Origin: Bradyrhizobium macuxiense
GTDB taxonomy: Bacteria; Pseudomonadota; Alphaproteobacteria; Rhizobiales; Xanthobacteraceae
Direction of reading: 5' to 3'
Assembly: GCF_001542415.1 (NCBI RefSeq)
Contig: NZ_LNCU01000107.1
Location: 124,461-164,750, forward strand
Length of the DNA: 40,290 bases
Below are positions 1 to 7,662 of the stretch, one piece after another. Within the stretch, counting starts at the first letter, position 1. Each line of letters starts with the position of its first letter. The notes under the pieces are model-generated. The model searched no databases, was not told the DNA's origin, and was given only the letters and a program-made list of their open reading frames with translations. The position numbers were made by a program, and so were the translations under genes.

Positions 1-1673
1 CCGCCGATATCGGTCACGGCGGCCGCAATCTTGCCGAAGATCGGAGCCCAAGACGGCGCGGTCACCGGCGCGACCAGGATCTCGCCCTTCTGCAATTCGC
101 ACAGCTGTTCGGGATCGCGCAGAACGCGGGCGAGACCTTCCACGACGCCGGGCGAGGCCGCCATGCCGGACAATTCGCCGCCTTGCCCATCCTTGCTGCC
201 CTTCCAGCGCTCAATGGCCTCGCTTGTGATGCCCCAGAGCATGATGGTGAAGGGCTCCGTGATCGTTTCGGGCGGATTGTTGAGCGCCGGAATGGGCGTT
301 TCGCGGGAGAGGATATCAATCATTCGGCGACGCTTCTCGATCACGGACGGCCAGATGCCGCCGCCCACGATGCCGGTGCCGGAGGCCCAAGCATTGCAAT
401 AGTCCCAGAGAATGTCGCGCAGCTCTGTGCGCTTGACGAAGAACATGCCGTCATTGTCAGGCCAGAAGCCAGCTTCACTCAGCAGCTTCGATAGTTCGCG
501 CATCTTGCGCCACCAGACGCCGAGGGACCAGTGCTCGATGAAGAAGTTGTGATCCTCCACGTAAGGGAAGACTGTGCGGGCGAGACCGAGTTTGCCGTCG
601 AAGACCTCTTGCAGCTCCTTATCCAGCATGTCGCGGTATTCTGCCGTGATCCGTTCGCGCTCGGCCTGGAGCTTTTCGGTCGGGCGCTTGATCGTCTCAC
701 CGGCTTGAACGTGCTCTATGTAAGAGCGCAGGTAGCCGAGAGGGATGTTGAGATCGTCGTTCCAACGTTTGTCGGTCGAAAGCAGGCCGCTTCCCGTCGA
801 GAAATTGAACCACGGGTCCTTGGCCGCTTCCCAAGCGGCAAGCCATTTCTTGCCTCCTGGCGCACTGGCGACTGCGGCAAACGCAGCATCAGCGCTCCCT
901 TTGGCGAGGATATCGGCAAGGCCCAGGTCCACGGCCATATGGGCGAGCTGCTTCAGCTCCTCGTCGGGCCGGAAGAGAATACTGTCGACGCCCTGCACCA
1001 TCTTGGCGATGGCCTGGTCCGGGATCGAGGGGAACTGCTGCTTCACGAAGCCGAAGAAATCGACATAGGCCGCGTAGCCGAGGTTCAGGAACTCGAAGTG
1101 ATATTGCCAGATGCGATGCAGCAGGGTCATCGCCTTGTCGAAGTTCTCAAGGAGATCGGACGCGTTGTCGAGACCGCGGCCGCTTTTCACCCACTCCAGC
1201 GGAACCGCGTCCGGCAGCTTCTCGAAGTGAACCGTCTCTAGCTCGGCGATGGTCGTACGAACCTTGACCTCCCACTTGTCCAGCAACTCCTTCCAGTTGC
1301 CGAAATAATGCCCGGCTCGCTGCATGAATTCCGGAATGCGTGGCTCGATGTCCTGGGGCGCGACCGGCACCATGGCCAGATAAACATAGCCGTTGATCAT
1401 CTTGCATTCGACGCCGTTCGCTGGCGGGATGAGCAGATGGCGCGAGTTGTATTGCCCCAGCGTCTTGCCTGTGTGTTCGAGCATCAGCGCATCGAACGGG
1501 CGAAGCGGCACCGGCCAGTGCTGGCTGTTGCAGAACCAGAAAGTGTCTTCGTCCTGCGCGCGCTGGTGGGGCTGGAAAACGAGGTAATAGGGATACATTT
1601 CCCGCCAGTCTTCGGCGCCGGCCGGAGCTGCGATATCGTAAGGGCTCGGGAACACCGAGGTCTTGCTGTCCAT
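1..1673 (-). CDS. PEP-synthase-like kinase, swivel (PEP-utilising) subunit, partial
   Basis: Reverse-strand reading frame open past the left edge; about 557 residues are visible. The chosen ATG (1673-1671) follows a GGAGGAG box, better placed than an in-frame ATG four codons upstream. Most of the protein is a helical region; near the visible end comes the phosphohistidine swivel domain, with SGMAASPGVVEG, then GEILVAPVTAPSWAPIFG and VTDIGG. The window stops just before the expected catalytic His segment, so that residue cannot be checked. The family moves phosphate from PEP or ATP through this His. As a separate chain beside an ATP-grasp partner (next gene, 23 bp upstream) it matches the 70 kDa subunit of phenylphosphate synthase (Thauera PpsA) and acetovanillone kinases (AcvAB, HpeHI), which phosphorylate a phenolic OH. 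The substrate is not determined by sequence; split PEP synthase or pyruvate phosphate dikinase homologues of other function are the alternative. Confidence 0.8.
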   Translation of the reverse strand, partial: MDSKTSVFPSPYDIAAPAGAEDWREMYPYYLVFQPHQRAQDEDTFWFCNSQHWPVPLRPFDALMLEHTGKTLGQYNSRHLLIPPANGVECKMINGYVYLAMVPVAPQDIEPRIPEFMQRAGHYFGNWKELLDKWEVKVRTTIAELETVHFEKLPDAVPLEWVKSGRGLDNASDLLENFDKAMTLLHRIWQYHFEFLNLGYAAYVDFFGFVKQQFPSIPDQAIAKMVQGVDSILFRPDEELKQLAHMAVDLGLADILAKGSADAAFAAVASAPGGKKWLAAWEAAKDPWFNFSTGSGLLSTDKRWNDDLNIPLGYLRSYIEHVQAGETIKRPTEKLQAERERITAEYRDMLDKELQEVFDGKLGLARTVFPYVEDHNFFIEHWSLGVWWRKMRELSKLLSEAGFWPDNDGMFFVKRTELRDILWDYCNAWASGTGIVGGGIWPSVIEKRRRMIDILSRETPIPALNNPPETITEPFTIMLWGITSEAIERWKGSKDGQGGELSGMAASPGVVEGLARVLRDPEQLCELQKGEILVAPVTAPSWAPIFGKIAAAVTDIG

Positions 1674-1696
1674 GGTCTCCTCCATCTTTTTCGTTT

Positions 1697-2758
1697 TCAA
1701 TTCGACGATTTGCCGGTCAAAGCACCCACGATCCCCATGATGCCGGTCTGGAACTGCGCGGGCTTTGGCGGCGCTTTCTGCGACCACACGGTCTCCGGGC
1801 GGCTTTGAAGCGCCAGCAGGTTTTCGCCCTCTGGCAGGTCGGCATCGAACGCCCATTCAACATCCTGCGGGCACTTCTTCTGCTTCTCGAGTCGCTTGGC
1901 GAGCCGGGCTACCGCGAGAACGTCCGCATCCGAGAGGCAGGGCATCCTCCGGCGATGGTCATCAACCTCGCGCTCGACGGCATGGCCTCGCTTGTCGTCC
2001 GGCACCAGCTCGACATGCTTGTCGGAGACCTTGCGGTCGACGATCTGCTCGAGGACTTTCTCGACCGAATAGTGATCGGGGGTCACGATGCCGGAGACGA
2101 CCGTCTCGCCGAGTCCCCAAGATGCGTCGATGACGATCCGGCTCCGGTCGCCGTTCTTGGGGTCCAACGTCATGGCGACGCCGGCTGCACGGGCATTGAC
2201 CATTTTCTGGACGCCCACGCACATCAGGACCTCGTTATGCGGAATGTTGTTCTTCTCGCGATAGGTCACGGCGCGGGCCGTAAACAGCGAGGCCCAGCAG
2301 TCACGCACCTTTTCCACTACGTCATCGCAGCCGACGACCCAGAGATAGGTATCCTGCTGGCCGGCAAAGGAGGCATCGGGAAGATCTTCTGCAGTGGCGG
2401 ACGAGCGCACCGCGACAGGCACCTGCTCACCGAGCGCCGAATAGGCCTCCCGGATAGCGTGCTCGACGGCGTTCGGAAGGCGATGTGAACCGATGCGGAT
2501 GCGGATCGCCTGCGCCACACGGTCGATAGTGGCGGTGTCCTCGGGGCTGACATTCGCTAACGCTCGGTCGATTTCCTCGCGCAGTCCATTTTCGTCGAGC
2601 ATCGCCTGGAATGCGTCGGTCGTGACCGCGAATCCGGGCGGGACATTCACGCCCGCCTGCGTCATTTCTCCCAAAGATGCGCATTTGCCGCCCACCCGGT
2701 GGTGATCGGCGCTAAGGATATCCCTGAAGTCGAGAATGTAGTGATTTGTCAGCGTCAT
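1697..2758 (-). CDS. PEP-synthase-like kinase, ATP-grasp (PEP/pyruvate-binding) subunit
   Basis: A 353-residue protein equal to the N-terminal ATP-grasp third of PEP synthase. Visible motifs are VGGK at 22-25, the nucleotide-binding stretch around 118-137 (RSSATAEDLPDASFAG), ASWGLGE at 212-218, VEWAFD at 300-305 and LQSRPET at 317-323. It has no swivel or PEP-binding domain; these are supplied by the adjacent gene. About 40 kDa is the size of PpsB of phenylphosphate synthase. The ATG at 2758 was chosen because the protein then begins just before the family's usual N-terminus (YILDFRDI); the frame stays open upstream to a TTG near 2923, but that extension has no family character. The ribosome site is weak. 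It lies between the SARP regulator and the swivel subunit, all on the minus strand, so one transcript is likely. Role: it would hydrolyse ATP and phosphorylate the partner's His, with an aromatic hydroxyl as probable acceptor (inference). Confidence 0.8.
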   Translation of the reverse strand: MTLTNHYILDFRDILSADHHRVGGKCASLGEMTQAGVNVPPGFAVTTDAFQAMLDENGLREEIDRALANVSPEDTATIDRVAQAIRIRIGSHRLPNAVEHAIREAYSALGEQVPVAVRSSATAEDLPDASFAGQQDTYLWVVGCDDVVEKVRDCWASLFTARAVTYREKNNIPHNEVLMCVGVQKMVNARAAGVAMTLDPKNGDRSRIVIDASWGLGETVVSGIVTPDHYSVEKVLEQIVDRKVSDKHVELVPDDKRGHAVEREVDDHRRRMPCLSDADVLAVARLAKRLEKQKKCPQDVEWAFDADLPEGENLLALQSRPETVWSQKAPPKPAQFQTGIMGIVGALTGKSSN

Positions 2759-2929
2759 CGTTTGCCAGAGCGCTCCGATTGCTCGATCGATCCGCACCTT
2801 CGGATGACCCCGCAGACGATCGACAAAACAAAACTCATCCTGCCGCGCCCACGAGGGACGCAACGTCTGGCCGGTTGTCGATTCTCCTGAAAGGTCGGCG
2901 CCGAACGCCGGTCCTCCTCCCAATACTTG

Positions 2930-4396
2930 TCAAACTAGCCGCAGCGGTTTGGTTTTTGTTTGGGAGCCCTGCTTTCCTGTTTTGGGCGCGAGTTCTCGAT
3001 AAGCGCTGCGGACATCCTCAGAGGGCTCTTCCCCCTGCAACTCGCCGATTGCCTGCACATATTGGCTATAATGTCGGTGGATGGCCTCAACGCGTTTCTG
3101 CCCGGCCAGAACCCGCATGATTTCAATATTGGCGCTGTCGTTCAGCGGATCCAGCCGCAACGAAGTCTGACAATGTTCCAGCGCTTCGCGAAGCCGGCCC
3201 TGCTGACGCAGGACCTTCGACATGTCGTATTGGAGCTTGACGGCCATGTCGCGAAGCCAAACGCGTTTTGGCAGGCACCAGTCGTCGAATTCCGACTGGA
3301 TGTAATCCAGCGCAAGATCACCGAATAGGTCGCCTGCATAAAGCCGCTCAGCGGCTTCGTAGACCCGAATTGCCCGGTCATAATCCTGGTAGCGAAAGAG
3401 GGCGAGCCCGCGCCGACAGAGTTGTTCGAAGGCGCGAATGTCGATCCAACTGCCCTGGGGCACGTTCAGTCTGTAGGTTTCGCCTGTTCGCAGGACCGTC
3501 GCGCTCCCGCCGAGCGATTTGCGCAGCATGGCGATGGCATGGCGAAGCCGCGCTCTCTTGCTGTTTTCGGACCCGTCCTCCGGCCAAAGAAGTTCGGCCA
3601 ATTGATCGGCATGTGCCCCGCCTTCCCCCCGGTTCAGCAGGTAGGCGAACAGCGCCCGCGACTTGTTCGGGGCACTTCCCGGAATTGCCCATTTGACCGG
3701 CATATTGCCGGCGACGAAGACTTTTAGCGGACCGAGACAGTGAATATGCCAGCGGCTCTGCGCAGGGTCCGTTGCGACGCTGTGCCGCGGCTGGCGTACC
3801 CAAGCAGGCGTGGCCCCGCGCGCAGCGTCAGGCAATTGCGTGCGGTGGAAGGTCTCCTCAGCGAATTCGGGTACGATGCGGCCAAGAAAAAAGCTTAGCT
3901 GCTGGTCCAGCGTTGCGCCATGGACCAGCGCTTCCGGAAGCCAGTGAGGATTGTCGTAGCATCCGGACGGCGACAGGAAGGTCTGGTGAACCCGGAATGC
4001 CGCCGCCATCTGGTCTTCCACCAGCGTTTCACGGTCATAGAGCGAGACCACGGCAATCTCGTATGTCTCGGCGATGCGCTGCGCCATGCCGCCCCAGCGC
4101 TCGACGGTGCTCGGACCCCACACAGTGTTCAGCGCCCAGCGCATGTCTACGATCAGGCAGGCGACATCGCCCAGTCTTTTGACCTGCGCGTTGAGTTCAG
4201 CAAGAATCGTCTCACTTGATGTTTCTGGCGTTTCCGGCAGCGAGCCCGGATAAGGCAGGCGATGGGCGGCGTCGATCGACGGCAGCGTGCCTGGGTCGTC
4301 CGATACCAGATAGCAGCCAGGCGCCTCAAGCCAAGGCGCAAGCGACCACGAGGCAAAGTCCTCGTCGGACGTATTCCTGAACAGTGCGGCATTCAT
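2930..4396 (-). CDS. SARP-type regulator with MEDS-like sensor domain
   Basis: About 488 residues from the ATG at 4396, which has a GGGTGG-like site; another ATG at 4429 sits directly against GGGAGG, too close to be ideal. Residues about 20-150 resemble the MEDS (DcmR sensory) domain: a VDMRWALN segment, then VVSLYDRE and FRVHQTFL, matching the family's DM-W, LC-YD and HP signatures. Residues about 217-312 form a winged-helix DNA-binding domain with LFAYLLNRGEGG, LAELLWPED and RARLRHAIAMLRKSL. Residues from about 318 form the helical-repeat BTAD region typical of SARP activators. It sits 172 bp upstream of the split kinase genes on the same strand and diverges from the GMC oxidoreductase, so it probably controls one or both. 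The ligand is unknown; the MEDS domain is associated with sensing small organic substrates or their CoA or cofactor derivatives. Fold assignment is confident, target is inference. Confidence 0.75.
   Translation of the reverse strand: MNAALFRNTSDEDFASWSLAPWLEAPGCYLVSDDPGTLPSIDAAHRLPYPGSLPETPETSSETILAELNAQVKRLGDVACLIVDMRWALNTVWGPSTVERWGGMAQRIAETYEIAVVSLYDRETLVEDQMAAAFRVHQTFLSPSGCYDNPHWLPEALVHGATLDQQLSFFLGRIVPEFAEETFHRTQLPDAARGATPAWVRQPRHSVATDPAQSRWHIHCLGPLKVFVAGNMPVKWAIPGSAPNKSRALFAYLLNRGEGGAHADQLAELLWPEDGSENSKRARLRHAIAMLRKSLGGSATVLRTGETYRLNVPQGSWIDIRAFEQLCRRGLALFRYQDYDRAIRVYEAAERLYAGDLFGDLALDYIQSEFDDWCLPKRVWLRDMAVKLQYDMSKVLRQQGRLREALEHCQTSLRLDPLNDSANIEIMRVLAGQKRVEAIHRHYSQYVQAIGELQGEEPSEDVRSAYRELAPKTGKQGSQTKTKPLRLV
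2947..2963 (+). repeat. 17-bp inverted repeat, copy at 3' end of the SARP gene
   Basis: GTTTGGTTTTTGTTTGG reads here on the plus strand, inside the last codons of the SARP gene. Its exact reverse complement occurs at 4460-4476, in the divergent promoter region at the other end of the gene. It stands out as T-rich in GC-rich surroundings. Confidence 0.7.
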
Positions 4397-4459
4397 GCCA
4401 CCCTTTGATTCGGGTTTCACGAAGTCCATCCTCCCGCGGCTCTCCACGGCCCGAGGATA

Positions 4460-4476
4460 CCAAACAAAAACCAAAC
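4460..4476 (-). repeat. 17-bp inverted repeat, copy in the divergent SARP/GMC promoter region
   Basis: CCAAACAAAAACCAAAC, the exact reverse complement of 2947-2963. It lies 64 bp upstream of the SARP start and 150 bp upstream of the GMC oxidoreductase start. The position would suit an operator, with the second copy 1.5 kb away at the end of the gene; it could also mark the ends of a once-mobile segment. Neither is proved. Confidence 0.6.
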
Positions 4477-4625
4477 TTCCAGCCCTAGCCTCGCATCTGT
4501 GCCGCAACAGGCACATGGGAGAGGCCTGTTCCTTCCCCCGAGGAAAGGCACGTCAGTTCGATTCCAGCCCACGGGCCGCGGAAGAGAGGTCACTGGTGCG
4601 CCACCCGCACCGGTGGAAAGGTGCG

Positions 4626-6227
4626 ATGTCGGCTGAATTCGACTACATCATCATCGGTGGAGGTTCGGCGGGCGCGGTGCTTGCCAGCCGGCTTAGCGAG
4701 GATGCCCGAAACCGTGTCTGTCTGCTCGAGGCCGGGCGGAAGGACAACGATCCCCTGATCTCGATCCCGCTCGGTGTGGTCTGGCTACCGAAGGATAAGC
4801 GACACACCTGGGGCTTCTCATCGACGCCTCAAGCGGGCCTCGGTGGGCGGATTGTCTCTATCCCGCGCGGTAAGGTTCTCGGCGGGTCGTCCGCGATCAA
4901 CGGAATGATCTACATTCGCGGCCATCGTGACGATTACGACGCCTGGGCAAAGGCTGGCTGTGACGGATGGGACTATGAATCCGTGCTGCCCTATTTCAAA
5001 AAGTCAGAGGACAATCGTCGGCTTACGATCGATCGCGATCATCATGGGTTTGGCGGCTCGCTTTCCGTTTCTGACCTTTCCGAGCCCAATCCGATTGACC
5101 ACGATTTTCTCGAAGCCGCGCAACAATTGCAGTTTCGCCAGTGCCCGGATTTCAACGTCTCGCAGCCGGAAGGCGTCGGAATCTATCAGGTGACTCAGCG
5201 TGACGGCCGCCGGCACAGCGCCAGCGCGGCATTTCTCCGGCCAGTTCTAGCGCGGAGCAATCTGGACGTCGTGAGCGGGGCAGATGTTTCCCGTATCGTT
5301 GTCGAGAATGACCGCGCGGCCGGCGTGGTTTATCGCGATCCGGAGGGCCGCTTGCGCACGGTGCGCGCACGCGGCGAGATCGTTCTTTGCGCCGGCGCAA
5401 TCGGTTCGCCGGATTTGCTGTTGCGCTCGGGCATAGGCCCCGCCGAACAGATCAGGGCCTTTGGCGGAGAGGTCATCCATGACCTGCGCGGCGTGGGCGC
5501 GAACCTGCAGGACCACACCGACGTGATGGTGATCTGCCGAAGCCGCTCCAGCGTGCCGTGGGGCATATCCGCGCGCGCCCTGCCGCGCCTTGTCGGCGAC
5601 GGGCTGGCATGGCTCTTTGCCCGCCGCGGCATGCTCTCCTCGAACATGGTCGAGGCCGGCGGCTTCATTCGCAGTCGGCCGTCGGAGCCGCGTCCCGATA
5701 TTCAATTCCATTTTATTCCCGGGCGGAAGAGCCATCGGGGACGCACAATTGAATTCGGCCATGGCGTCTCGCTCCACACCTGCATTCTGCGGCCCGAAAG
5801 CCGTGGAAGCGTCACGCGGACGACGCCGAACGGGGCTCCTCTGGTCGATCTCGGTCTCCTCAGCGCGGAGAGCGATCTGGAGCGGCTGGTGCGTGGTGTG
5901 CGACTGGCGCGCGACATCCTGAAGCAGCCGCAACTTGCCCGCCACGGCCTGACCGAAATCCTGCCAGGCGAAGCGGTGTTCGACGATGAGGGCATTCGCG
6001 CCTATGTGCGGGAGCAGGCGCGCACCGTCTATCATCCTGTCGGTACCTGCAAGATGGGCATTGGTCCGGATGCCGTGGTCGATTCCAAGCTTCGGGTGAA
6101 AGGCATCGCGAGTCTCAGGGTTGCGGACGCCTCGATCATGCCAACCATCGTCAGCGGCAATACCAACGCTCCGGCTATCATGATTGGCGAGAAGGCAGCC
6201 GACATGATCCTCGAGACGGCGCGATAG
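4626..6227 (+). CDS. GMC-family FAD-dependent alcohol oxidoreductase
   Basis: 533 residues from the ATG at 4626, preceded by GGAAAGG; the frame is open further upstream, but the Rossmann motif begins right after this start. It shows IIIGGGSAGAVLASRL at 8-23 (FAD dinucleotide fold), the GMC signature GKVLGGSSAINGMIYIRG around 82-99, the active-site His470 in YHPVGTCKMG and Asn514 in SGNTNAPAIMI. The His-to-Asn distance equals that of choline oxidase. The family oxidises primary or benzylic alcohols in the cytoplasm or at the membrane, passing electrons to oxygen or quinone. There is no signal peptide. It diverges from the SARP regulator and is followed by a TetR gene. An aryl or alkyl alcohol would fit the aromatic context, but annotated choline or PEG dehydrogenases look alike, so the substrate is open. 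Confidence 0.88.
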   Translation: MSAEFDYIIIGGGSAGAVLASRLSEDARNRVCLLEAGRKDNDPLISIPLGVVWLPKDKRHTWGFSSTPQAGLGGRIVSIPRGKVLGGSSAINGMIYIRGHRDDYDAWAKAGCDGWDYESVLPYFKKSEDNRRLTIDRDHHGFGGSLSVSDLSEPNPIDHDFLEAAQQLQFRQCPDFNVSQPEGVGIYQVTQRDGRRHSASAAFLRPVLARSNLDVVSGADVSRIVVENDRAAGVVYRDPEGRLRTVRARGEIVLCAGAIGSPDLLLRSGIGPAEQIRAFGGEVIHDLRGVGANLQDHTDVMVICRSRSSVPWGISARALPRLVGDGLAWLFARRGMLSSNMVEAGGFIRSRPSEPRPDIQFHFIPGRKSHRGRTIEFGHGVSLHTCILRPESRGSVTRTTPNGAPLVDLGLLSAESDLERLVRGVRLARDILKQPQLARHGLTEILPGEAVFDDEGIRAYVREQARTVYHPVGTCKMGIGPDAVVDSKLRVKGIASLRVADASIMPTIVSGNTNAPAIMIGEKAADMILETAR

Positions 6228-6295
6228 AAGGTCCATCGGATATAGAGCCCCGTGCTGGCACGTATCCTCGGGCGCGTGGCGAGCCGATATCGACA

Positions 6296-6379
6296 TTTCC
6301 CGGCGGCAGCGCGCGCAAGCCGAGCTCAGACATTCAAAGAGACTGCAAATGACCCAGCGGTTCATGACCCTGATCACCT
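6296..6379 (+). repeat. Degenerate direct repeat, copy 1 (upstream of the TetR gene)
   Basis: Copy 1 of an approximately 84-bp element also found at 7037-7121. The last 49 bases (6331-6379) match copy 2 at 39 positions with no gaps and end in the identical 12-mer CCCTGATCACCT; the first 35 bases match more loosely, starting at TTTCCC. It ends about 30 bp before the TetR start. Confidence 0.65.
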
Positions 6380-6411
6380 TGCGGAAGCAGCCGAATAATT
6401 GACCATTGAGT

Positions 6412-7008
6412 ATGGCGATGACACTCATAACTGAGCCGGATACGCGGGAGCGCATTCTTCTGGTGGCCGAGCGTTTGTTCCGGCAGATCGGCTACCGGAA
6501 GACTACGGTCGCCGACATGGCCAAGGAATTGCGGATGTCGCCGGCCAATGTCTATCGCTTCTTCGATTCGAAGAAGGCGATCTACGAAGGCGTAGCGCGC
6601 GGGCTGGTGGGCGAAGTTGAAGCGGCCGCTCAGGCCATCGAGAAGGCGGAGGGATCTCCAGCCACGCGCCTGCGCGAGATGATGACGACCATCAACCGCA
6701 TGAACACCGAACGCTATGTCGGCGATGCCAAAATGCACGAGATGGTGGAGATCGCCGTGGACGAGAACTGGCATGTCTGCATCGCTCACATGCAAGTGAT
6801 CACCGAGAGCATCGCTGGCGTGATCGCGCAAGGAGCGGCGTCCGGCGAGTTTCACGTCACGGACGTACTGACGGCAGCGCTTTGCGTCTGCACCGCCATG
6901 ATGAGGTTCTTTCACCCGCAGATGATCGCGCAATGCGCCGACAAGCAAGGGCCGACGATCGATCATCAGATCGACTTCGTGCTGGCAGGGCTGGGTTCGC
7001 GGAAGTAG
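6412..7008 (+). CDS. TetR/AcrR-family transcriptional regulator
   Basis: 198 residues from the ATG at 6412; another ATG lies two codons later and a TTG two codons earlier. The N-terminal helix-turn-helix is clear: RERILLVAERLFRQIGY, then KTTVADMAKELRMSPANVYR and FFDSKKAIYEGV, spanning about residues 13-58. The C-terminal ligand-binding half is helical and ends in DFVLAGLG. These proteins are usually repressors released by a small molecule. It follows the GMC oxidoreductase by 184 bp on the same strand and precedes the outer-membrane protein gene, so either is a plausible target. Repeat copies flank it at 6296-6379 and 7037-7121. The family is certain; ligand and operator are unknown. Confidence 0.9.
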   Translation: MAMTLITEPDTRERILLVAERLFRQIGYRKTTVADMAKELRMSPANVYRFFDSKKAIYEGVARGLVGEVEAAAQAIEKAEGSPATRLREMMTTINRMNTERYVGDAKMHEMVEIAVDENWHVCIAHMQVITESIAGVIAQGAASGEFHVTDVLTAALCVCTAMMRFFHPQMIAQCADKQGPTIDHQIDFVLAGLGSRK

Positions 7009-7036
7009 TCTGCCGCACTTGTCATTGACTTCACGA

Positions 7037-7121
7037 TTTCCCAGCGACCGTGCGTGCTGTGCCGCGCCCCGGCATCCAAAGAAATTGCAAGTCACCGAAC
7101 GCTTCCTGCCCCTGATCACCT
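7037..7121 (+). repeat. Degenerate direct repeat, copy 2 (downstream of the TetR gene)
   Basis: Second copy of the 84-bp element of 6296-6379; the segment 7073-7121 is the well-conserved part. It starts 28 bp after the TetR stop codon and is followed at once by a strong hairpin. It may be a dispersed intergenic repeat of the genome; this needs a genome search. Confidence 0.6.
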
Positions 7122-7124
7122 AAC

Positions 7125-7152
7125 GCTCCGCGCGGACGCCGAGGCGCGGAGC
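7125..7152 (+). terminator. Hairpin, possible terminator of the TetR gene
   Basis: GCTCCGCGC (7125-7133) and GCGCGGAGC (7144-7152) form a perfect 9-bp stem with a 10-nt loop. It lies 117 bp after the TetR stop. There is no T-run on either side, so classical Rho-independent termination is not assured; an RNA-stabilising element is possible. Confidence 0.35.
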
Positions 7153-7662
7153 TATGAAACTTGGCTTCAGCTTCGAGTCTAAGCGATACGACCGAAGCGG
7201 AGCTTGCACAAAAGAGGCGTGGCGGAGGAATCCTCTCAGTCGGTGAGTGACCAGCGATAAACATGAGGGGCATCCGAACTCGTGCGAAAAACTTTGGTTG
7301 ATCCCATATAAGTATTTTGTATGTGTCGCATGACTCTTTTGACCGTTTCGTTCTGCGGATCTCAAGGCTAACCAAAAGAAAAGCTAGCTTAGAGGGAAGG
7401 GATGAGCGAGATGGGGCGCGCACCGGAGAACGGTGTATGCGCGTCGCAAAGGTTGCCGGATTGGTCGGAGAGATCCTGGAAGCCTAAGCGATAAGGCGTA
7501 TGAGAGCTTCCTCAAATTGTTCGTCAGTTTTTTGCCATCCGGTCGGCTTCGTGCAGGTCGTTGGCTTTCCCGTATCTGTACGTTGCTTCAATAAAAACCC
7601 GCGCTGTCAATTGTTCATTTGACGCAGCGGGGACAACATCACCTAGGGAACTGGAGGGCGCT

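Larger units (their letters stand above)
7009..7662. other. Intergenic region between the TetR and SphA-like genes
   Basis: About 650 bp with no convincing gene. It holds repeat copy 2 (7037-7121), the hairpin at 7125-7152, and an AT-rich stretch near 7290-7320 containing CATATAAG that may include the promoter of the downstream outer-membrane protein gene. The leader between there and the start at 7663 is long. Confidence 0.5.

Noticed and set aside
5247..6455. Long minus-strand open frame of about 400 codons opposite the GMC oxidoreductase
   Set aside because: It is the antisense shadow of a gene with clear FAD, GMC and His/Asn motifs; no ribosome site or family character.
6334..7119. Minus-strand frame of 261 codons covering the TetR gene
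   Set aside because: Antisense to a clear TetR protein; its two ends fall in the repeat copies, which explains its extent.
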